Shown here: piece by piece, positions 9,719 through 19,533 of the stretch
How positions within the stretch are numbered: the first letter of the stretch is position 1
Layout of the letters: every line of letters starts with the position of its first letter
Origin: Wolfiporia cocos
Lineage: Eukaryota > Basidiomycota > Agaricomycetes > Polyporales > Phaeolaceae
DNA length: 64,000 bases
Direction of reading: 5' to 3'
Assembly (NCBI GenBank): GCA_029448655.1
Contig: JACCLO010000014.1
Location: 186,001-250,000 of the forward strand
Position numbers and translations under genes: made by a program
Notes under the pieces: generated by a model
What the model was told of the DNA's origin: nothing
Seen by the model: only the letters and a program-made list of their open reading frames with translations
Database searches by the model: none

Positions 9719-11617
9719 ATGGCTCGCTATGCCCCCGACCTTGTCGGTCTCCAGGACGCCACTCTTCAAAGATTTAGTCGGAAGTCTGACAAAGATCGGG
9801 TCTCCCATAGATATCGAGCTCGACGCAAGATTATCGGGAAAACGGCGGAAGACTTAGCGAGACAGAAGGCTGCTCGAGCGCTAAGAAACCAGGCCTTCAA
9901 GACGGCGCTAGAACACGCGCGCCAGAAGGTGTGGGCACTGGCTCAGTCCCTTCGGGAAGACTTCTGGTCCCATTCTAGCGAGTATTACTATCAGCTTTTA
10001 ATGCAGTCCTCACGCCTACGCTCCAACAAAAGGAAGGTGAGCCGATGGAACGCGTTCCTTAGTCAGGAGATCCGTCGCATCAACGCAGGTATGTGTGCGT
10101 TCATTTTTTTGGTGTCATGCTAAGTTAAATATTCATACTGTTTAGAACTCCCGGATGACGTACCTCGCAAAAAATCGTCCGAACTTACCGGGGAGATTTC
10201 TGCTCGGTGGAAGCAAATGAGTGCCGATGAGCGTGCGGCCGCCACGGAAAGCGCCGCAGGTCAACTGGAGGAGATACGTGAGGCGAAGGCAGTCGCAAAG
10301 CACCACCTTCCCGTTCACGTATTCAACGACGGCCGCAACACGTTGAGCAAGCTTAAGGGCGAGGTACGTGCATTATATCTCCCCAGGGTCTCGTCTAGGG
10401 ACTGATATCAATAGCTCGAAACGCTACATCAGCGCACGGGCATCGAATGCGTCCTCATTGCCACGCGCGAGAATTTGGATATGTACAATCAGCCGTTTCA
10501 GTACGTCACAAGCAACCGGGTCAAGGAATTTTTCGAGAATACACTCAAGTTGCCGGTGGCCGATATTGGCCTGCGCATGGAAGCGTATCTCATATCTGGT
10601 GTGCAAGGTAAGCAGCCCGATGCCTTCAGAGTCTAACTGTAATCTCATTATTATGTGGGACAGGAGCTGTCGATAGCCATGTCCAAGGAGTCAGTGAACT
10701 TAAGAAGAAGACTGCAGAGATTATCTTACGAAAGCTCAGTGAGTACAATATGGTAGAACAAGGCCTTTATTAATGTGGTTATAGATGAAGTTGCAAAGAC
10801 AAAGATCAAGCGCATGTTCTATCCCAACTTCGACGAGATGATAACCGCAAAATATGGCGTGATATACGTTAACTGGCCATTGCAGAAGTTCTGCAGCCCT
10901 AGCGACGTTGGCTCCAGGAACGAGCTACAGGTTTTATATCGCGCATTCGAGAGCGGTACTACTTATTTTCGATTGATGGACCCTGACGAGTTCAAGCGCT
11001 GGGAGGGTGCCCGGTACCAGGTATCGTCGCCAGAAAATCAGAATGCAGCTTCAAGTAGTGGTGATCCCACTAATTCCTGCTTACCGCCGCCGACCCATGC
11101 CTCCACAACGCCGCCGACGCACGATTCCGCAACGCCGCCGCCGCCGCAGCTCATACCGCCCCAGGGACCCTCGCAGCACATGCCTCTGGAGAATCCGACT
11201 TCCATCGTGCCATCCGAACCTATCCCAATCGATCCCGTCCTGCTTGCGCTATCTTCGCCCGGACAACATCAATCGGGTCCAGTGCAGCTCGCAAGCACTC
11301 CGCCTGCGCTCATGCCAGCTGCCGTGCCGCCGCCCGTGTCCATGGTGCAGGAGCACCCTTCGTCCACGTTCTCCCAAGTTCAGTACTCACCTCCCCCAGT
11401 TCTGGATAGCGTGGTATCATCTCCGGTGACTCAGCATTCTATCCCGGCCGTCAAACAAGTCCGAGGGCGTAAACGGCAGAGCAATAACCCTCCATTCACG
11501 AATTTCATTCACACAACTACTACATCGGATGGTATTAAATCGTCTAAGAAAACGCGGAAGACTCGATCTAAGAGGGTTGTGAATGGTGAGGAGAATACGC
11601 CTCCAGCGCGGACTTAG
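9719..11617 (+). CDS. Transposon passenger HMG-box-like protein with Pro-rich tail
   Basis: Exons 9719-10088, 10146-10363, 10415-10607, 10664-10738 and 10785-11617 give 562 aa in frame. After a basic coiled N-terminus (RQKAARALRNQAF), an HMG-box-like segment starts near residue 105: KVSRWNAFLSQEIRRIN, then RKKSSELTGEISARWKQMS and DERAA, matching the W/F..N...E and RWK pattern of HMG boxes. A conserved-looking region follows with GIECVLIATRENLDMY, DSHVQGVSELKKKT and KYGVIYVNWPLQKFC, then WEGARYQV. The last 200 residues are Pro/Ser/Thr-rich and end in a basic cluster (KS.KKTRKTRSKR) that looks like a nuclear localisation signal. HMG boxes bend or bind DNA, so a role at the transposon ends or as a regulator is plausible but inferred. 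It is the third gene of the cassette, same strand as the transposase. Confidence 0.75.
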
Positions 11618-11740
11618 TCGCCCGCGCATCCATGCTCTGAGGCTTGTATATAATGTAGCACCTGGAATTCAATACAAATCATTGGGACGTTGCACGTATA
11701 AACATCGCATAGGTCGAATATTCATAACTATGAGGCGATG

Positions 11741-12020
11741 TCGACTTAGCGTTGAATGAGAGATCGGACGGAGCGCCCGTTAGATAAGATATGGTAAGCT
11801 GAGTTAGAAAACGCACCTGAAGAGATAGCTGGTGTCAGAGGACACCAGATTCGATGACAGCTTGGATTTTATCATTAGAGCCATCGGAGAGGTAGCCTAG
11901 ATTCGCTAGGAGTGCTGGTGTTTGTACTGAGGTCGAGGGATGCATCGGAGATCGAGCAGAGCGCCCGTTAGATAAGATATGGTAAGCTGAATTAAAATAC
12001 GCACTTGAACTTGAACTTGC
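11741..12020 (-). repeat. Inverted copy of subterminal repeat region
   Basis: The minus strand repeats the subterminal unit (aactcagcttaccatatctta, gatggctctaatgataaaat, ctggtgtcctctgacaccag), about 190-bp periodicity, as seen at 3812-4010 on the left. This is a second layer of TIR-like sequence inside the right TIR. Confidence 0.7.
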
Positions 12021-12094
12021 GGTCGACATAGGACTGTGGTAGGTAATAATCGCTGTCTTCGAAGACGCGTAGAGAGCATGCCAGTTGGGCGTAC
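12021..12094 (-). pseudogene. Chimeric fragment of the element's own KDZ transposase
   Basis: Read on the minus strand it matches transposase bases about 5299-5327 joined directly to about 5503-5548, including part of exons 2 and 3, with a few substitutions. The join falls at TACGCGT, which occurs at both donor sites (5321-5327 and 5496-5502). So it is the footprint of an internally deleted derivative made through microhomology. It is too short to code for anything. Confidence 0.85.
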
Positions 12095-12671
12095 TGACAC
12101 AGACTTACAAGGGCTGTGCGACCCTGCTATAGGCAGGGGAAAACCCCCAAGGTCTTGCTACAAGGCGGCGACGAGCAGCGGCGAGTACAGAGGCATTCCC
12201 TCGGAATTAAGGAAATCGTCGTACAGGATACTTATACTGTCGAGTCGCTACCAGCCTAGCAGTAGAGGACGCCCTACGGCGAGTCGCACGGCGCACATAT
12301 AAGAGAGGAGCCTAAGCTCTATTGTCGAGAATCTTAGAGATGGGGAATAAGCCCACATCTCGTCGTATCTTATATACATGCGCGAACTGTACGCTAAGTG
12401 TCTACCCTTAAGTGCTGGCCTGTGCGCAGCACCGCCCTAACAGCTGAGGTAAGTAATTACATAAGCGAGGCATGTGATACATAGTGTGACCGTGGCATGA
12501 GTACCTGAGGCGCGCGCTACCCTACAGCGCTAACCTAACAGTCAGGTGACCAACAAGCTAAAGAGACGCACGAGGAGGTGGCTGAGGCTCAGAGGAGCGG
12601 CGTACGCCTAGCGCCGCCCGTATAACCTATAGCGAGGATTGTTACTATATCCCCCCGGATATTCTGTGACA
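12095..12671 (+). mobile_element. Solo-LTR-like element, family C (577 bp)
   Basis: Starts TGACACAG and ends CTGTGACA, flanked by an exact 5-bp duplication CGTAC (12090-12094 and 12672-12676). A TATA-like cttatatacatg lies inside at about 12367. The same termini and a tatatacatg box occur in the insertion at 16723-17221. No internal coding region is seen, so a solo LTR or short non-autonomous LTR element is the best reading. Confidence 0.65.
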
Positions 12672-12675
12672 CGTA

Positions 12676-13686
12676 CTAGGAGTGCTGGTGTTTGTACTGA
12701 GGTCGAGGGATGGATGGGAGATCGGACGGAGCGCCCGTTAGATAAGATATGGTAAGCTGAGTTAGAAAACGCACCTGAAGAGATAGCTGGTGTCAGAGGA
12801 CACCAGATTCGATGACAGCTTGGATTTTATCATTAGAGCCATCGGAAAGCTAAGGTGAGCAAGAGAACACTCGGCATACGAAGGTTTGCTGAGCCATCTT
12901 GAGCCGATAAGATAGACGCGCGCCATCTGCGCCGATCACTAGGCGCCAACAGCCACTGGAGGGCGCAGGCGCCGAGCGGTGCACGTGCTCCAGGGCGCGC
13001 GTCATCCACAAACCGGCCACCCATCCATCCCAAATATCAGTTCTATTCGAATTTAATTTCTACAATTGAATCTATAACGTTTGAGAACTATAGAAAGCAA
13101 AAAAATTCGCGTGAAATGATTGCCGTCGACGCGGGACCCGTGCTCATCGTGCGCTGCGGCGGCGGCAGGGCGCTTCCCCAGGCGCGATAGGGCGCTTCCC
13201 CGGGCGCGCGGCGCGCGGCTCATTAGGCGCTGACAGCCGCTAGGAGAGGCGCGCGCCAGGCTGCACGTGCCTCGGGCCGCCCGTCCCGCGTCATCCAAGG
13301 ATTCGCCCGTCAATCCACCCCAAAGACCTCATATATTACGCAAATCGTTGTCATAATCGTATTCAGACTATCTATTAACCTAGTAACGTAGAAAGAACCG
13401 TGCGAAAAGGCCGAGTATTGAGGTAGGAGCCGCGCTCATCGTGCGCGACGGCGGCGGCGAGGCGCCGAAGGGCGCGCGCGCGTCGTTGGGCGCGGGAATC
13501 CTGTGCCGAGCCGGCAGCGCCCTGTCGGCAGCGCTCACAGTACATGTTGTTATAAAAGGTAATTTCTCAGGCTACCTCAGGAGGAAACTGGCAGCACGCC
13601 TTGAACGCGAATTGTAAGCTAACTGGCTATGCGCGCCTCACGTGTAGGCCAAGCTAATTAGCTATCGATTGGGTAATGTACAGGTG
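12676..13686 (-). repeat. Right terminal inverted repeat of KDZ transposon (1,011 bp)
   Basis: Reverse complement of 2968-3978, same length, with few differences. One is a CCG/CTG change that turns Pro into Leu in the meaningless mirrored ORF. The outer end CAGGTG is followed by the ACAAAATG duplication. Confidence 0.92.
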
Positions 13687-13694
13687 ACAAAATG
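13687..13694. repeat. KDZ transposon right target site duplication
   Basis: ACAAAATG, identical to 2960-2967. Confidence 0.9.
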
Positions 13695-13867
13695 GCTAGG
13701 TAGATTTCTCTGAAAATCAAAATTGAGAAATTTATATGTCCAAATTTGGCCAGTGGTGGGAAAGCAGTACTATATATGGAAAGTAGTGGCATCTATACTT
13801 ATCTGACTAATCCAAATATAATATATCAGTCAAGCTGACATGCAAGGGTCTCTGAAACACAGCAGTT

Positions 13868-14520
13868 TGTCACAGATTTTACTGGGTCTTTATATTCAAA
13901 AGACTCATGTCTGGGATTATATTTCGCATTTTACGCCTTAAATATCACATGCCACATGGGCACTTATGCATCACATGATAGTTCCCTTATGGGGCTACAA
14001 TATTGCTTATTAGCACATGACCGTAAGAATAGCTTAGATAAGCTCTATCATGGTACCAGATCATACAACTGTATAGTTATAAGCCACCCAAACCTTGCCT
14101 AGGATAGGTACACATGACCTACATGGTCACCTGACAACCAGACACATCTTAAAACACGCTACTAAGCTGGTTTACATCAGTGGTCCAGGCAAATACACCT
14201 GACCGGATGACTAACATTTGTGGCCACAAAGCACAAACATGGACCTACAATCCAAAGCACATATACGATTGGGCCGCTCATTACCTGGCACCCAAACACG
14301 TGCGTGCTTGCCATTACTGGCTCATGCACAGACCGTCTAGCTTCAGGGCAGACCATTTACTGGTCGTTGCAACCCATGTATATAAGCTTGACCTCTAAGG
14401 TGTAGTTGCCTTAGAACTATTCACCTCATTTGTAACCTGCTTAACACCCAAGCTTGTTACCACTACCCTCTGTGACTACCAACACCCCTTACAAGTAAGT
14501 CCAGTTCTAGGGTTGTGTCA
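13868..14520 (+). mobile_element. Solo-LTR-like element, family B copy 1 (653 bp)
   Basis: Starts TGTCACAG and ends TGTCA, with an exact duplication CAGTT (13863-13867 and 14521-14525). Near its 3' end it has tatataagc (14379) followed by ccttagaactattcacct, a TATA/leader arrangement shared with the copies at 15835-25644 and 27266-28467. It inserted exactly at the edge of the reverse-oriented gypsy solo LTR that begins at 14525. No coding sequence seen. Confidence 0.7.
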
Positions 14521-14596
14521 CAGTTGTTGTGGATTGAATATCCACTCAGCTAAAATGACTAAGACGAGTTACTCAGTGAGTCAAGTAGCACATTAC

Positions 14597-15593
14597 ATGT
14601 CAACACAAGATAACTACTTACTGGTTATGCTTGAGGTATGAGCTTAGTAAGAGCGAGTAGATGATCGAGATATGAGATAGGTTGTTAACCCATATGAATG
14701 CAATGAATAGAACTGAGGCAATAGTGCTCAGCAATGAAGGCTTATATACATGTTAAATAAGACCCCTAATACTCTAAGTGGCTAACTAGACACCTTACAG
14801 GTGTGTACAAGTCCCCAGAGACTTAAGTGCTAAGTAATACACATTAAAACTATATACCAATCTGTCACAGTTAATTCTGCGACATGAGGTATAGCATGCA
14901 GTGATCACATGACCTGTAGCATTTAACATAGGGAACCTAGGTTACCACTGGGTATTCAAAGGTATATAGTATTGTAGTGTATTATGCAAGCGTTCCATCA
15001 GACTATTCTTAGGTAGCGCTTGGGCCTGCTTTAGGGTAGTCACTTATGGTATTGGTGCACACCACTGCATGTACTTAAGTCTGAGGTGTACTCCTCAGAC
15101 TTACCAACCTGGCATTGGGGTGTGTTCCTCTCTAATCAATAACTCCTCACTACTTGACTATGTGTGCTTGACTGAGGTGTGGTGACCCTTAGCTCTGAAC
15201 TATACACTGGTAGCTGGTACCTCAACCAAGAGACAATTACTGCATCACGATCAACACCAGGGTATAGGTATGCCCAGAAAGGCCATGCCAATAGCGTATT
15301 GTGCACAATGTCATTGATAACCAAAGGCATGACCAGCACCCAGTCCGCTGACGTTTATGTGCTGACTGCTTACAGATGAGAGATCTGTGGTGGCTGAACT
15401 AGACATGTGACTATGATGGTAACTTCCATAGATTAGATAACCATGTGTAAGGTCTGATAACATGGTCATCTTTCAGCTTGTATGTAATGCAAATGTTAGA
15501 TATGAACTAAGCTACTTATTGGTATAGAAAATTGCTTGAAATACCAGAAAAATAGTAGAAAATAGTAGGTAATTCAGAGAATTCTTGTGACAC
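14597..15593. mobile_element. Unclassified insertion of about 1 kb inside the solo LTR
   Basis: This stretch separates two collinear parts of the reverse LTR. Its ends look inverted: TGTCAACACAAG on the left and, read backwards, TGTCACAAG on the right. I could not find a clean target duplication. A family B-like start (TGTCACAG, 14863) and B-like middle sequence lie inside, so two events may be involved. No protein-coding region is supported; ORFs at 15136-15379 are shadows of AT-rich sequence. Confidence 0.45.
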
Positions 15594-16350
15594 TTGTCAG
15601 ACTCTGCAGAGTCAGGGCATCAAGATACAAGTTGAGGCTTAATTGCTTAAGCTTTGAGAACAACTATAAGATCCTTGTAATTCAACAAGGTCAAGCTAAG
15701 GAACTCAACCTGTAATTACATCGAATTATATACTACAACTTATTGACCAGGGTCATAGTGTCCATGGTACTGCTATCATTAAGTCCATAAGGTTAGTGTG
15801 CTAAGTAGATGAATACAAAGTATAGCAGTTGAGCTGTCACAGATTATCTGCAACATACAATTTTTGCCCTATTTTCCAAAGCTTTTCCCAACTCTCTACA
15901 CCACCGGGCATACAAACTACAATCTTTGCATATTTAAGTAAACCCTTTGGGAACTCAGATATCAAACCCTAGACAAAGTCCTAATGGATTATGTCATCAA
16001 GCACGTGACAACAATCTAATCTACAAACTCTCATCACAAATCTCAAAGGTAAACCATGATATCATCATGACATCATGGTTACATAATCAATCTAGACTAT
16101 AACAACACAACTATGTCATCATGACATCATAGTCAAATACAAATACATGACATCACCAACGACGTCATAATCTAGAACTGCACATCATACCTGACGTCAC
16201 AGTTACATCATAGACTAGACAAGTCTCTAACTATGTCACAAGGCCAGACCATGACAACATACAAGGGTCATCATGACATCATGGGTATATCATTGGACAC
16301 TGCTCCTGGCAACATCCCAAGGACAATAGGACTTCACCAAATCTACAAAG

Positions 16351-17553
16351 TGTTACGGATATTTTGAATTTCTGAACTCACCATTGGGCGAATACGATAC
16401 AGGGACTTGTTGCGCTACCAACCCCCTGGCTACTCGTGATCTCACCGGGCATAACCCTGGTTGTACTAGCATGTAGGGCGCGTTTCACCTTTGGCAGATC
16501 CAACTCTGCCATCGTTTCATTCTTATCATCTCGCAGTTGATAGATGGCGTTCAACCGCCATCTCCAGTGCTATCCATCGTTTCAGATATATCACTCCATA
16601 CTTATCAAACGTTTGGTACTATAGCGTAGATAGTAGCGGTGACATCTGGGATGGACTCGACCCCTAAAACCTAACGTAGTATATAAACTCATGTACTTAC
16701 TGTCGAGGCTCTTCAGCTCGACTGACACAGATATACGCTCATACCGTATAACCTGTGTACCGCTGTCCTAGTGGCCCTCATCCTAACGCGTAAGTCCTTT
16801 GGGGCCTATCGACATATCCCCACACCGCAGTGACGAGGCGCAGACGAGCGAGACTGAGAGGTGGCTAAGCCAGCAGGCGCACACAGTGGTAGAGGTGGTA
16901 TACAGGGGGACAAACCCCAACATCGAGAATAACAAGCATGAGGTCTTAAGGACCTCAGCGCAGAGACTATATACATGAGTGTGCAAAGAGGCGTGCGAGT
17001 AGTCCTACCCTACAGTAAGGGACCGTGCGCGCAGTACATCACATGATACAGTACATAACTACTGAACGACCTAAGCACGTGGTTAGCTACGCTGCTATGG
17101 GGGCGACTATACCACTACACCACAAGGTAAGCGCATAATCATGTGACCATATGTCTGAGGAGGTGCGGGATTGAACCCGGAGACTAAGCGTTAGCCTTAA
17201 CGTCAGGTAAAAACTGTGACATCGATCTTGTTGTATAAACAAGAAGTCTTATACTCGTTCTCAAACATAGGAAACTACGCTCAGTATTTCTCACTCGAGC
17301 AACCGAACGACTAAGTCCTCGAAGTGCACACTGACTTCTCGGACTTAGGCGAGTCTTATATTCTATCAGACTCGCACTTGAACAGATTATATCCTCTAAC
17401 GCGCATTGGATATTAACCGATCTCCTAAGAACTCTACTTAGGACCCGAAGGCATCTAACGAGTATTTGCCTTGCATACAGCAACGTGCCTACGTGCAGAA
17501 GAACGATCTATATTCGCGACTCGAATATACGAACGGGTATTTGACCCGTAACA
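16351..17553 (+). repeat. 5' LTR of element 2 (699 bp plus a 499-bp insertion)
   Basis: Matches the 3' LTR at 24599-25297 throughout, apart from the insertion at 16723-17221 and its extra 5-bp duplication; subtracting 504 bp gives exactly 699 bp. A TATA box (gtatataaac, about 16679) is followed by TCAGCTCGAC at 16713-16722, where the insertion breaks the conserved motif. Confidence 0.92.
16723..17221 (+). mobile_element. Solo-LTR-like element, family C copy 2 (499 bp) in the 5' LTR
   Basis: Starts TGACACAG, ends CTGTGACA, flanked by TCGAC (16718-16722) and TCGAT (17222-17226), a 5-bp duplication with one C to T change. Same termini as 12095-12671 and a similar ctatatacatg box (about 16969). 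Confidence 0.65.
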
Positions 17554-17554
17554 G

Positions 17555-17567
17555 AAGGTCGAGCTGA
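17555..17567 (+). promoter_or_regulatory. Primer-binding site of self-priming type
   Basis: AAGGTCGAGCTGA starts two bases after the 5' LTR. It is the exact complement of TCAGCTCGACCTT, which sits about 30 bp below the TATA box in these LTRs (2099-2111; 30028-30040; one mismatch at 24961-24973). No tRNA-like TGG start is present. In the fission yeast element Tf1 the 5' end of the transcript folds back onto such a site and primes reverse transcription; the arrangement here fits that mechanism. Confidence 0.65.
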
Positions 17568-17599
17568 TCACTCCCTCACCTACCACGGTGTAAGGGCAT

Positions 17600-19444
17600 A
17601 TGATATTTGGACCAGAATTCCCAGCACAACTAATTGAACTCTTGCCCGAGGACATTCAGGGAGTCTACAGACTCAACCAATACGAGTGGACTGACACCAT
17701 TGGAGCCTTCCGTAACCACGGAGGAATTGTTGTCATTCCCAGAGAAGATAGGGCATCGAAGTGGGTACAAGTATACCCCTCCGCAGGAACGACCGCTTGG
17801 GAAATTGCGTGTGAAGCGTTCGAACGATTCGGAGAAATCCCTCCGATGTCAACCGCGACGTTGACCGAAACCGAAACCATCAACAGAACCTCCGATGCCG
17901 ATGGAAATACGTACCAGCCTTCGGGCGCCACAGGAATGGCAGGAATTGAGCGCATCGGAGATGATGGGAGAAATCCTGGAAGTTTTACAGGAACAGATAA
18001 CAGCCAGACCGGAGGACCAGACCCTCCAGGATTTATATCTGCTTTTGCGCAGAGTGGGATTGGGTCTATGGCTGGAGGAACAAACCTCTTTGGAAACCCC
18101 CCACAGAATGCACCCGGAATGGGTAGCGGAGGAGATCCGTCTTGGACTAGCCCAAGCGGAGGAATGGGAACAACAAACCCAGGAACGTGGCCTTCAGGCC
18201 TATTTGGACGAACCTCCGCAGGTACAAGCGGAGGAGGACTGGGAGGAAACCTCGGACTCGGAGGAGGGAATGCCCCCCCTCCTGGAGGACTCGGAGGAGG
18301 AACCCCCACGAACCCCGGAGGAGGAACCCCTGGAGGAGGAAACCCAGGGAACCCCGGAGGAAACCCAGGAAACCCGGGTGGAGGGCACCCGGGAGGAGGA
18401 GGACCCCCAGGAGGGCCTCCACCACCGAATGCGCCGCAGCCTCAACCTCCGGCACCGAACCCGTACTACCGACCCCCGATGATAAAGATCAATCCCCCAG
18501 ACGTATTCGACGGGGAACGATCCGACATGCAGAACTTCATAAACCAGTGCAATTCCTGGTTCACAATGTACGAAACGTCATTCCAAAATGACGTCCAGAG
18601 AGTGATCTTTATCCTCTCTTATATTTCGAACAAGGGGAAAACGGGTCAATGGAAACAGAATTACCACCGGGTCTATACGAACCCCCAGACAAAACGATTC
18701 TTCCCGCCTAGTCTCGCACAGTTCGATGCGGACTTCCAGAAAGCCTTCGGAGCCATCGAAGAAGTACAGAAGGTGCGAAAGAGAATCCTGGACGTATCCC
18801 AGGACAGAAAGGACATCGATGATTATATCACCGAGTTCAACAACTTGGCCGGAAAGGCCCAGTACGATCGATACAGCGCGGACGGAAACGCGTTGCTCAT
18901 AACCCTCTTCGAAAAAGGGTTACCGGAACACACAACCTGATATATCATCGGTGTTCGGCCGCTACCTGCGACCATCGACAAATGGCAGTCCGCTGCCTCG
19001 TACTATGAAAATACGTACAAGATATTCTTGAAATGGGATAAACCGTTTGTCAAGAAAAAGGCTTGGCAAGCCTCAAACCAGAATAACGGACGCACCAGCG
19101 CCCCGCAGACAACCACACCGAAAGATCCGAATGCGATGGATGTAGATCGAATGACCACCCAGGAACGGGATGATCACATCAAGAAGGGCAAATGTTTCAC
19201 TTGCCATCAGCCGGGGCATATGTCGCGAGACTGCCCAAAGAAACCAAGGAAGTCAGCTCGCCCTAGGCGGACTACTCGAAAGACCGAAGAGGAAGAAGCC
19301 GAGCAAGAAGCTCGCATCGAAGAAGTCTCTGAAGAAGAGACTGATTACATCACCGCGAACAGAGCGGTCACAGCGATTAGGGCCCTGAAAGCCAAGAACC
19401 CCGAGCTTCTTGCACAGCTCGTAGAAGAACAGGATTTTGCCTAG
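17600..19444 (+). pseudogene. Gag polyprotein with one in-frame stop
   Basis: The frame from ATG 17600 runs to TGA 18938-18940 and then continues in the same frame to TAG at 19442-19444, 614 codons in all. The N-terminal part (FGPEFPAQLIELLPED) is followed by a Gly/Pro-rich spacer (18100-18420), the capsid-like region beginning PPDVFDGERSDMQNFI and ending near RILDVSQDRKDIDDYI, and a CCHC knuckle CFTCHQPGHMSRDC after the stop, then an acidic tail. Gag forms the particle and binds RNA. The TGA probably replaces an Arg CGA codon, a CpG to TpG change, although a read-through stop cannot be excluded from one copy. The pol frame overlaps the gag end at -1. Confidence 0.85.
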
Positions 19445-19533
19445 GAGGGAAGCCCACGGTCTTACCCTCCGAGAAAGCAGCACATGTAATTACCTCATTC
19501 GAGAGAAATCGATCCCTCTTCATCCCGGTAATC

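Larger units (their letters stand above)
2968..13686 (+). mobile_element. Complete KDZ-type DNA transposon (10,719 bp)
   Basis: Both ends carry the same inverted terminus CACCTGTACATTACCC and are flanked by an exact 8-bp duplication, ACAAAATG (2960-2967 and 13687-13694). Inverted repeats of 1,011 bp at each end are nearly identical. Inside are three genes on one strand: KDZ transposase (4302-7590), an RNase H1 N-domain-like protein (7976-9292) and an HMG-box-like protein (9719-11617). Also present are subterminal repeats, a perfect palindrome and a self-derived fragment near the right TIR. An 8-bp duplication fits what is known for Zisupton-class elements. Because the transposase frame and the TIRs look intact, the element could be autonomous or recently active. 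The right side is interrupted by a solo-LTR-like insertion (12095-12671). I see no TET/JBP gene, a known passenger of some fungal KDZ elements. Confidence 0.92.

Noticed and set aside
2968..13686. Search for a TET/JBP dioxygenase gene as KDZ passenger
   Set aside because: No HxD...H iron-binding pattern or related protein seen in any frame; the two passengers are a hybrid-binding type and an HMG-box-like protein.
15600..15834. Separate solo LTR
   Set aside because: It is a piece of the reverse LTR spanning 14525-25877 and aligns between the other two pieces.
16020..16300. CRISPR-like array of atgacatcatgg words
   Set aside because: Spacing is irregular, the words are short and partly inverted, and the genome is eukaryotic; it is repeat-rich sequence in a family B element.
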